DNA from: an uncultured Lachnospiraceae bacterium
GTDB lineage: Bacteria; Bacillota; Clostridia; Lachnospirales; Lachnospiraceae
Length of the DNA: 40,329 nt
Direction of reading: 5' to 3'
NCBI GenBank assembly: GCA_900317475.1
Contig: ONGY01000022.1
Span: 1 to 40,329, forward strand
The translations under genes were made by a program, and so were the position numbers. This document shows, one piece after another, positions 33,699 through 40,329 of the stretch (within the stretch, counting starts at the first letter, position 1; each line of letters opens with the position of its first letter). The notes beneath the pieces were generated by a model. That model worked only from the letters and a program-made list of their open reading frames with translations, was not told the origin of the DNA and did not search any database.

Positions 33699-35663
33699 AT
33701 GGGTTCACTCCTTGATTCCATAGAGAAACCGAATGATATTAAGAAGATCCCGCCGAAGTACTATACGCAGCTGGCCGCGGAGATCCGTGAATTCCTGGTG
33801 GAGCACATCTCCCGGACCGGCGGGCACCTTGCGAGCAACCTCGGCGCGGTAGAACTCACGATGGCCCTCCATCTGTGCCTTGATTTGCCGAACGACAAAA
33901 TCATCTGGGACGTCGGGCATCAGAGCTATACGCACAAACTGCTCACCGGAAGGAAGAGCGGCTTCGATTCGCTGCGGCAGTACGGCGGGATGAGCGGTTT
34001 TCCGAAGCGGTGGGAGAGTGACTGCGATGCATTTGACACAGGCCACAGCTCCACGTCCATATCGGCCGGCCTTGGGCTTGTGAAGGCACGTGACCTTCTC
34101 GGAGAACAGCGCACGATCGTCTCGGTCATCGGTGACGGTGCGCTGACGGGAGGCATGGCTCTTGAGGCTCTCAACAACGCGTCCAAACTGACAACGAATT
34201 TCATTATCATCCTGAATGACAATGGGATGTCCATCAGTCCGAATGTCGGAGGATTCAGCACGTATCTCACCGATATCCGTACGTCAGACAGTTATCTGCA
34301 TCTGCGCGACAAGATTTATTATTCCATGAACGACAACCTTCCGCAGGTTGTAAACCGTATCCGCCGGGCAAAGAATTCGTTAAAACAGCTCATGATTCCG
34401 GGCATGATGTTCGAAGACATGGGCATAACGTACCTTGGGCCGGTCGACGGTCACAACATTCCGGAGATGATGCATATTTTCCAGGATGCAAAGCGCATCA
34501 ACAAGGCAGTCATTGTCCATGTCATCACGACAAAGGGCAAAGGGTATGAGCCGGCGGAGCGCCACCCCTCGAGATTTCACGGCACCGGTCCCTTCGACGT
34601 AAAAACGGGCCTGCCCACGGCGAAGAAATCCAAGTCTGCATGGACGGATGTCTTTTCCACAGTCATGATCAAGCTGGCGCAGCGGGACCCGAAGATCGTT
34701 GCGATCACGGCGGCGATGGAGGAAGGCGTAGGACTCAAGCGATTCCATAATATATATCCGGACCGCTTCTTTGACGCAGGCATTGCGGAGCAGCATGCGG
34801 TCACATTTGCGGCGGGTCTGTCCGTCGGCGGTCTCGTGCCGGTCGTATGTATTTACTCATCCTTCCTGCAGAGAGCATACGATCAGATTATCCATGATGT
34901 CTGCATCCAGAATCTGCACGTGATTTTCGCCGTTGACCGGGCAGGCATCGTCGGCGCGGACGGCGAGACGCATCAGGGTATTTTCGACCTTTCCTATTTG
35001 TCCTCGATTCCGAACATGACCGTGATGGCCCCGAAGAACAAATGGGAGCTCTCGGACATGATGAAGTTTGCGGATCGTTATACTGCGCCGATCGCCGTGC
35101 GCTATCCGAGAGGAGAGGCGTATGACGGACTGGAGGATAAGCGGGCGCCGATTGAATACGGGAAGGCGGAGATCCTGTATGAGGGAAGGGACATTCTTCT
35201 TCTGGCGGTCGGCTCGATGGTAGAGACGGCTGTGGCTGTGAGGGAGAAACTGAGAGCGCGCTCCCTTTCCTGCACTGTTGTCAACGTCCGGTTTGTAAAG
35301 CCGTTCGATGAGGAGATCATCGAGCGGCTCTCGAAGACACACCCGCTGATCGTCACAATGGAGGAGAATGTACTCTCCGGAGGTTTTGGCGAGCATGTCG
35401 CGGATTTCTGCGAGGAAAAATGCATCGGCAGTGAGGTGCTTAATATTGCAGTTCCGAATGAGTTCGTGCCGCACGGAGGAGTCAGTATCCTGAAAAAGGT
35501 TGTCGGGATCGATGCGGATTCAGTCACAGAGAAAATCGTGAAGCGGTACTGCTGCATCGACCCTGAATTCTGCAGCCGGATGGCAGAGCTCGGAGAGAGA
35601 GAAGAAAAGCAGAAAGAGGAAGAAGAGTATAAGGATACGCCGGACACGGAGGTCGATGAGTGA
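33699..35663 (+). CDS. dxs: 1-deoxy-D-xylulose-5-phosphate synthase
   Basis: This 654-residue thiamine diphosphate enzyme carries out the first step of the MEP pathway (pyruvate plus glyceraldehyde 3-phosphate). Motifs are SRTGGHLASNLGAVELTMAL, WDVGHQSYTHKLLTGR, the thiamine/metal motif GDGALTGGMALEALNNAS (from 145), and in the second domain DAGIAEQHAVTFAAGL with the catalytic Glu. A highly charged tail of about 25 residues (REEKQKEEEEYKD) ends the protein. The stop overlaps tlyA as TGATG. Confidence 0.97.
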   Translation: MGSLLDSIEKPNDIKKIPPKYYTQLAAEIREFLVEHISRTGGHLASNLGAVELTMALHLCLDLPNDKIIWDVGHQSYTHKLLTGRKSGFDSLRQYGGMSGFPKRWESDCDAFDTGHSSTSISAGLGLVKARDLLGEQRTIVSVIGDGALTGGMALEALNNASKLTTNFIIILNDNGMSISPNVGGFSTYLTDIRTSDSYLHLRDKIYYSMNDNLPQVVNRIRRAKNSLKQLMIPGMMFEDMGITYLGPVDGHNIPEMMHIFQDAKRINKAVIVHVITTKGKGYEPAERHPSRFHGTGPFDVKTGLPTAKKSKSAWTDVFSTVMIKLAQRDPKIVAITAAMEEGVGLKRFHNIYPDRFFDAGIAEQHAVTFAAGLSVGGLVPVVCIYSSFLQRAYDQIIHDVCIQNLHVIFAVDRAGIVGADGETHQGIFDLSYLSSIPNMTVMAPKNKWELSDMMKFADRYTAPIAVRYPRGEAYDGLEDKRAPIEYGKAEILYEGRDILLLAVGSMVETAVAVREKLRARSLSCTVVNVRFVKPFDEEIIERLSKTHPLIVTMEENVLSGGFGEHVADFCEEKCIGSEVLNIAVPNEFVPHGGVSILKKVVGIDADSVTEKIVKRYCCIDPEFCSRMAELGEREEKQKEEEEYKDTPDTEVDE

Positions 35664-36484
35664 TGAAACAAAGACTGGACCTTCTTCTGACAGACCGGGG
35701 CCTTGTGCCGTCGAGGGAACGGGCAAAGGCTCTCATTATGGCCGGCGTGGTCTATGTGAACGGGCAGAAGGAAGACAAGGCCGGGACGGGTTTTGACCCT
35801 GACCCGGAGAAGACGAAGATTGAGGTGCGGGGAGAGACGCTCCGATATGTCTCGCGCGGGGGCCTGAAGCTTGAGAAAGCACTTGCTGTTTTCCCGATTG
35901 ATCTTCAGGGAAAGACCTGTATGGACATCGGCGCTTCCACCGGCGGCTTTACAGACTGCATGCTGCAGAACGGGGCAAGGAAGGTTTACTCCATCGATGT
36001 GGGCTATGGCCAGCTCGCATGGAGCCTTCGCGAAGATCCGAGAGTTGTGTGCATGGAGAAGACCAATTTCCGATATGTAAAACCGGAGGATCTCGGCGAT
36101 CCGATCGATTTTGCATCCTGCGATGTGTCATTCATCTCTCTGTCGAAAATCCTTCCGCCTGCTTTTTCTGTTCTGCGTGAGAACGCCCAGATGGTCTGTC
36201 TCATCAAGCCGCAGTTTGAAGCCGGGAGAGAGCGGGTCGGCAAGAAGGGTGTCGTCCGCGACAGAAGTGTTCACTGCGATGTTATTCGTGAGTGCACGGA
36301 GTACGCCGGGCAGGCCGGCTTTACGCTTCTGGGGCTTGATTATTCTCCCATCCGCGGACCCGAGGGAAATATCGAATATCTGATGTGGCTTTTAAAGCCG
36401 GGGACAGAAATGGAAAAACCTTCTCCCCGGCGAAATGGAGGAGAAAATAAAGGCGATTGTCGATGCAGCACATGCGGAGCTTGA
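35663..36484 (+). CDS. tlyA: TlyA-type rRNA (cytidine-2'-O)-methyltransferase, C-terminal frameshift
   Basis: As encoded this is 273 residues. The N-terminal S4 RNA-binding domain has RLDLLLTDRGLVPSRERAKA. The Rossmann methyltransferase has DIGASTGGFTDCML (from 88), DVGYGQLAWSLR and CDVSFISLSKILP, and the late motif is SPIRGPEGNIEYLMWL. The final ~20 residues (from RRNGGENKG) do not fit the family. In the +1 frame the DNA encodes EMEEKIKAIVDAAHAELDKG to a stop at 36494, like the usual TlyA end. One extra C in the CCCC run at 36425-36428 explains the shift. The start is the ATG coupled to dxs. The catalytic core is intact. Confidence 0.92.
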   Translation: MKQRLDLLLTDRGLVPSRERAKALIMAGVVYVNGQKEDKAGTGFDPDPEKTKIEVRGETLRYVSRGGLKLEKALAVFPIDLQGKTCMDIGASTGGFTDCMLQNGARKVYSIDVGYGQLAWSLREDPRVVCMEKTNFRYVKPEDLGDPIDFASCDVSFISLSKILPPAFSVLRENAQMVCLIKPQFEAGRERVGKKGVVRDRSVHCDVIRECTEYAGQAGFTLLGLDYSPIRGPEGNIEYLMWLLKPGTEMEKPSPRRNGGENKGDCRCSTCGA

Positions 36485-36503
36485 TAAAGGATAGAGCGGA
36501 GTC

Positions 36504-37331
36504 ATGAACAATTTTTTCATCATCTCCAACCGAATGAAGGACCCCGATTTTGAATTCGGAGGAAAGGTGCGCGACTATCTGGTAAGCCGCGGCGCCTCCT
36601 GCACGGAGGCATTCGGGGACCCGGACGGGAAGCAGGTTGCTCCGGAGAAGACGGACCTCATCATTGTTCTCGGAGGCGACGGAACGATGCTGAAGGCCGC
36701 GGACGACAACGCGGGAGGCCGTGTGCCGCTTCTCGGCATCAATCTGGGACAGCTCGGATATATGGCCGAAATCGAGAAAGAGGGCTGGAAGGAAGCGCTG
36801 GACAGCGTTCTCTCGGGAGATTATGAGATTGAAGAGCGCATGATGCTCGAGGGCAGAAGCGCCCGCACGGGCGAAACCATGGAGGCTCTCAACGACATTG
36901 TCATCACGCGTGCGGGCAAACTGCAGGTGGTGGGGATTGACGTGTATGTCAACGGCCAGTTCCTCAATCGGTATGAGGCGGACGGCATCATTGTATCGAC
37001 GCCGACCGGATCGACTGCATATAACCTTTCCGCCGGCGGTCCGATTGTGGAGCCGCAGGCGAGGCTCATCCTCATGACACCGATCTGTGCGCATACACTG
37101 AATACGAGAACCATTATCTTCTCTCCGAATGATACAATTGAGATGGAGATCGGAGCGGCCCGGACGGGTAAGCAGGCCGAGGTCGACGCGGATTTTGACG
37201 GTGACTACCATTCGGTCAGGATGAAGACGGGCGAGAGAATGCGTATCCGGGTCTCCGCAAAAACGACACGGATTCTCCGCGTGAAGCGGTTAAGTTTTCT
37301 CGAAGTACTTCACCGGAAGATGAGTGTATAG
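36504..37331 (+). CDS. nadK: NAD kinase
   Basis: This 275-residue enzyme phosphorylates NAD to NADP. The nucleotide motif GGDGTML is at 57-63, the NE/D-type segment LNDIVITRAGKLQVVGIDVY follows, and the glycine-rich core is EADGIIVSTPTGSTAYNLSA with GGPIVEPQARLILMTPICAH. Length is in the family range. A ribosome site GCGGAG precedes the ATG. The position between tlyA and argR is the standard Clostridia order. Confidence 0.96.
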   Translation: MNNFFIISNRMKDPDFEFGGKVRDYLVSRGASCTEAFGDPDGKQVAPEKTDLIIVLGGDGTMLKAADDNAGGRVPLLGINLGQLGYMAEIEKEGWKEALDSVLSGDYEIEERMMLEGRSARTGETMEALNDIVITRAGKLQVVGIDVYVNGQFLNRYEADGIIVSTPTGSTAYNLSAGGPIVEPQARLILMTPICAHTLNTRTIIFSPNDTIEMEIGAARTGKQAEVDADFDGDYHSVRMKTGERMRIRVSAKTTRILRVKRLSFLEVLHRKMSV

Positions 37332-37355
37332 TTCGGAGCTGCAGGAGAGTTTACT

Positions 37356-37817
37356 ATGAAGAAGGACAGACATGCCAAAATCCTGGAAATCATCGACAAC
37401 AAGGCAATCGAGACACAGGAGGAACTGGCGGATGCGCTTCGCGCCGCCGGTTATGAGGTAACGCAGGCGACTGTGTCGAGAGATATCAGGGATCTTCGTC
37501 TCTCAAAGGTGCAGACCGGGAATGGCCGCCAGAAGTATGTGAGCTCGGCTGCCGAACCGGATCAGGGACTTTCCGTGAAGTACATCCGCGTGCTTCGCGA
37601 GGGATATATTTCCATGACGCCGGCGGGAAATATCCTGGTCATCAAAACGGTGTCCGGGATGGCCATGGCAGTGGCGGCGGCAGTCGATGCACTCGAGATG
37701 CCGGAAGTTGTCGGATGCATCGCCGGCGACGATACGATTTTTGCCGCTGTCCGAACGGCGGAGGGTGCGTCCTCGGTCATGAAGCGGCTGAAGGATGCAA
37801 TGAAACAGAATGGTTGA
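37356..37817 (+). CDS. argR: Arginine repressor ArgR/AhrC
   Basis: This 153-residue protein has a winged helix N-terminal domain (ETQEELADALRAAGYEVTQA followed by TVSRDIRDLRLSKV) and a C-terminal arginine-binding oligomerisation domain (GNILVIKTVSGMAMAVAAAV and GCIAGDDTIFAAVRT). It is expected to repress arginine synthesis and activate catabolism as a hexamer. The DTIF segment corresponds to the ligand-contacting motif. The gene lies 24 bases after nadK and 21 before recN, with the ribosome site GCAGGAGAG. Confidence 0.95.
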   Translation: MKKDRHAKILEIIDNKAIETQEELADALRAAGYEVTQATVSRDIRDLRLSKVQTGNGRQKYVSSAAEPDQGLSVKYIRVLREGYISMTPAGNILVIKTVSGMAMAVAAAVDALEMPEVVGCIAGDDTIFAAVRTAEGASSVMKRLKDAMKQNG

Positions 37818-37838
37818 GAAGCGCCGGGAGGGGTGCCC

Positions 37839-39521
37839 ATGCTTGTCAGTCTGCATGTCCGGAATCTGGCTCTGATTTCGGAAGAAGAAGTGAATTTTGA
37901 GGATGGCCTCAACATCCTCACCGGCGAGACCGGTGCCGGCAAGTCGATCATCATCGGCTCCATCGGTATTGCGCTGGGAGGCAAAGCGGACAAATCCATC
38001 ATTCGCGACGGCGCAGACTATGCGCTGATCGAACTGGTTTTCACGGCGGACACAAAGAGACAGCTGGACAGGCTGTCGGAAATGGGGTTTCCGGCAGAGG
38101 ATGACGGGACGATTCTTATCAAGCGCAAGATCATGCCCACGCGTTCTGTGGCCTCTGTCAACGGAGAGGCCGCGACGGGCCGGGAACTGAAGGAGATTGC
38201 CGGACTTCTTATCGATGTTTACGGGCAGCGGGAGAATCAGACGCTCCTGCGGCGGGGCAGACAGCTTTCCATCATCGACGAATATGCGGGCGGAGAGGCT
38301 CAGGAGCTTCTTCGAAAGGTCAGGGAACATTACACATCCCTGCATGCACTTGAGAAGGAGTGGGATGAAAACGACCTCGACGAGGCCGAAAGACGCCGTG
38401 AGCTCGAGCTCCTTGATTTTGAAATCGATGAGTTGGAGAAGGCCGCCGTTAAAACCGGTGAGGATGATAAGCTCGAGAAGGATTACCGGCGGATGTCTGC
38501 CGTGAGCCGGCTGACGGCTGCCTGCGGTGCCGCACGGCAGCTGACGGATGGAGAGAGCGGAGCCTCCGAACTTGTGTCAAGGGCCTGCCGGGAACTCTCC
38601 GAGGTAAATGGCGATGACGAGGCACTCGATGCGATTGCATCGCAACTTTCCGACATCGACAGCCTGCTTTCGGATTTCAATCGGTCTCTCGATGATTATA
38701 CGGAAAGTCTCACCTTCGATCCGGAGGAGTTCCGGACGGTGGAAGAGCGCCTTGACCTCATCAATCACCTGAAGGATAAATATGGGCCGACGATCGAAGA
38801 CATCCAGAAGGCACTGGAGAAAAGAAAACAGAAGGCGGAGGAACTCTCGGACTACGCGGCTGGGCGGAAGCGCCTTGAAGAGAATATAAAGAAGGAAAAA
38901 GCAGAGTACCTTGCACTCTGCGGAGAACTCTCCGGGATCCGCCGGAAGGCGGCGGATGAATTCGCACGGAAGATGAAGGCAGAGTTATTGGAACTCAACT
39001 TCAACCAGGTGGAATTTGAAGTCAGCCTTACGGAAAACAGGGACAGCGCCGGAGAAACCGGTTTTGACGAGTGCGTGTTTCTCATCTCGATGAATCCGGG
39101 AGAGGAGAAGAGGCCGCTTGATACGATCGCGAGCGGCGGCGAACTTTCCAGAATCATGCTGGCGATGAAGACTGTTTTCGCGGGCAAAGATGATATTCAC
39201 ACGTTCATCTTTGATGAGATCGACACCGGCATCAGCGGACAGACGGCATGGAAGGTGGCAGGAAAACTGGGACGGCTGGCTGGGAATCATCAGATCATCT
39301 GCATCACACATCTTCCGCAGATCGCATCGATGGAGGACTGCCACTTCCTCATCCGCAAGGACACCGAAAACGGGAGAACCTATACGCATATCACGCGCCT
39401 TTCGGAAGAGGAAAGCACGGAGGAACTGGGACGGCTCCTCGGCGGAATGAAGGTCACGAAGGCAGTGCTGGAGAATGCCTCGGAGATGAAGCGCGAGGCG
39501 AAGGAAGCAAAGAAGATGTGA
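37839..39521 (+). CDS. recN: DNA repair protein RecN
   Basis: This 560-residue SMC-like ATPase acts in double-strand break repair. I chose the ATG at 37839, preceded by GGGAGGGG, over a GTG at 37833. Walker A is GETGAGKS (29-36). The Q-loop region contains DVYGQRENQTLLR. Two coiled-coil arms span about 150-380 (many Glu/Lys/Arg heptads). The C-terminal head has TIASGGELSRIMLAMKTVFA and the Walker B segment FIFDEIDTGISGQTA, then ITHLPQIA. Its stop is followed in the same frame by an open stretch through to the DUF1836 gene. Confidence 0.96.
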   Translation: MLVSLHVRNLALISEEEVNFEDGLNILTGETGAGKSIIIGSIGIALGGKADKSIIRDGADYALIELVFTADTKRQLDRLSEMGFPAEDDGTILIKRKIMPTRSVASVNGEAATGRELKEIAGLLIDVYGQRENQTLLRRGRQLSIIDEYAGGEAQELLRKVREHYTSLHALEKEWDENDLDEAERRRELELLDFEIDELEKAAVKTGEDDKLEKDYRRMSAVSRLTAACGAARQLTDGESGASELVSRACRELSEVNGDDEALDAIASQLSDIDSLLSDFNRSLDDYTESLTFDPEEFRTVEERLDLINHLKDKYGPTIEDIQKALEKRKQKAEELSDYAAGRKRLEENIKKEKAEYLALCGELSGIRRKAADEFARKMKAELLELNFNQVEFEVSLTENRDSAGETGFDECVFLISMNPGEEKRPLDTIASGGELSRIMLAMKTVFAGKDDIHTFIFDEIDTGISGQTAWKVAGKLGRLAGNHQIICITHLPQIASMEDCHFLIRKDTENGRTYTHITRLSEEESTEELGRLLGGMKVTKAVLENASEMKREAKEAKKM

Positions 39522-39525
39522 TACA

Positions 39526-39656
39526 GCAAAACCGCATTCGCGGATTTTGCCTCAGCGGGGTGTAAGTTTGAAAGTCCTGCCGATGCAGGACTTTCAAACT
39601 GCAGCATCGGTGCTGAAGCACCGGCTGCCGCATTCGGCAAAACCGCATCCGCGGTT
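39526..39656. repeat. Cluster of four hairpins between recN and the DUF1836 gene
   Basis: Four stems follow in series. GCAAAACCGC/GCGGATTTTGC lies at 39526-39550. A perfect 16-base stem with a CGAT loop, AGTTTGAAAGTCCTGC, lies at 39565-39600. GCAGC plus CGGTGC pairs with GCACCG plus GCTGC around TGAA at 39601-39628. AACCGC/GCGGTT lies at 39641-39656. The word GCAAAACCGCAT occurs at both ends (39526 and 39637). No T-run follows any stem, so these are not simple terminators; the array looks like a palindromic repeat insertion. Confidence 0.75.
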
Positions 39657-39683
39657 GAAGGGCTGGAAACGAATTATCATCTT

Positions 39684-40277
39684 ATGCATTCGGATGAGCT
39701 CCCGGAGCTCGACCTTTACATGGATCAGGTGGTAACATATCTCTGGGATCAGATCGGAGGACTTACCAGACGGCCGGGGGAAGATAAAATCCTCACAAAG
39801 ACGATGATCAATAATTACACGAAGGCAGGTCTCCTGAATCCGCCGGACAAGAAGAAATACAACAATGATCATCTGGTCTCCCTCATCTATATTTACATGT
39901 TCAAGAATTTCCTGTCGATCAGTGACGTAAAGGCGGTACTGGACCCTGTCCGGGAGGCATGCTTCACGGAGGAAGAGAGGGAAGGAAAGGCTCCGAAAAA
40001 GGGTGAAGAGGAGAAAAAGGCCCCCCTCGAGTTCACAAAGGTCTATGATGTTATCCGCGGCAGCCTGAGCCGCGGGAAGAAAGAACTTGAGAAGAACATC
40101 TCGGAGGAAATTGATTCAGCAGCGGAAACCTTTGAGGATGCAGACACGTCTCTGCGTCCGATGCTTCAGCAGTTTGCGGCAGTCTGCCGCATTTCGGCGG
40201 ATATCTATATGAAAAAGCTGTTCCTGGAGCGGCTCATTGACGCATCCTCGGATTCTGACAGCACAACAGACAACTGA
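39684..40277 (+). CDS. DUF1836 domain-containing protein
   Basis: This 197-residue protein matches the DUF1836 family pattern: KILTKTMINNYTKAGLLNPP, then KKKYNNDHLVSLIYIYMFKN and LSISDVKAVLDPV. The N-terminal half resembles a winged-helix or MerR-like DNA-binding fold, so a transcription regulator is plausible but unproven. A Lys/Glu-rich stretch (about 95-115) separates it from a helical C-terminal region. There is no ribosome site before the ATG at 39684, and the frame is open all the way back to the recN stop through the hairpin cluster, with no other ATG. An ATG at 39720 is the only other nearby candidate. Confidence 0.82.
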   Translation: MHSDELPELDLYMDQVVTYLWDQIGGLTRRPGEDKILTKTMINNYTKAGLLNPPDKKKYNNDHLVSLIYIYMFKNFLSISDVKAVLDPVREACFTEEEREGKAPKKGEEEKKAPLEFTKVYDVIRGSLSRGKKELEKNISEEIDSAAETFEDADTSLRPMLQQFAAVCRISADIYMKKLFLERLIDASSDSDSTTDN

Positions 40278-40300
40278 TTTTAAGTGAGAAAGGAACAAGT

Positions 40301-40329
40301 ATGGGACTTATCAGCGCAACAGCGGCAGC
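40301..40329 (+). CDS. Start of a further gene, 3' partial
   Basis: AAAGGAA at about 40289-40295 is followed by an ATG at 40301 and nine codons (MGLISATAA) before the window ends. A start of this kind is seen in SPFH-domain proteins of Clostridia, but nine residues are too few to assign it. Confidence 0.4.

Noticed and set aside
36321..37211. 296-codon - strand frame opposite nadK
   Set aside because: Antisense shadow of nadK and the tlyA end; no independent evidence.

Overview
The window reads as a contiguous piece of a Gram-positive Clostridia chromosome, most likely a Lachnospiraceae-type organism. This rests on gene content and order rather than on a database match: the rimP-nusA-ylxR-ylxQ-infB-rbfA-nrnA-truB-ribF run followed by rpsO and pnp, the asp23-nusB-xseA-xseB-ispA-dxs-tlyA-nadK-argR-recN run, an LplB/YtcP-type sugar importer without its own ATPase, and a NifU-like / GGGtGRT gene pair. 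The DNA is moderately GC-rich and every gene I accept lies on the + strand. I see no tRNA, rRNA, CRISPR array, transposase or phage gene.

Layout. 1-2975: the 3' end of a MacA-like adaptor gene, then a MacB-like ABC ATPase and an FtsX-type permease, closed by a terminator. 3240-6484: a glycoside-hydrolase-like protein of uncertain family and a MATE efflux pump, closed by a terminator. 6485-11046: a carbohydrate importer (two permeases, then a lipoprotein binding protein with its own promoter), with two near-identical LacI/CcpA-like operator motifs. 11064-13016: a self-contained two-gene unit, a NifU/IscU-like protein plus a GGGtGRT protein, with promoter and terminator. 13072-25592: a large transcription/translation/RNA-processing superoperon from rimP to ribF, then rpsO with its own promoter and structured leader, then pnp. 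25598-29211: a nested palindromic element, then prfC, a D-2-hydroxyacid dehydrogenase lacking a normal start codon, and thrH. 29258-39521: a 56-bp tandem duplication, then the asp23-nusB-xseAB-ispA-dxs-tlyA-nadK-argR-recN block. 39526-40329: a hairpin cluster, a DUF1836 gene, and the first codons of another gene.

How the genes work together. The central superoperon couples ribosome maturation (RimP, RbfA, TruB), initiation (IF-2), elongation control (NusA), RNase P modulation (YlxR/RnpM), nano-RNA turnover (NrnA) and mRNA decay (PNPase). The second block joins antitermination (NusB), DNA repair (exonuclease VII, RecN), isoprenoid precursor supply (Dxs, IspA), rRNA methylation (TlyA), NADP supply and arginine control.

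The most unusual aspects are a cluster of apparent reading-frame lesions (NusA tail, D-lactate dehydrogenase start, ThrH C-terminus, Asp23 N-terminus, TlyA C-terminus), two palindrome-rich intergenic elements with unusual geometry, and the poorly characterised NifU-like/GGGtGRT pair. That pair is the best candidate here for an undescribed system, although I cannot say what it does.
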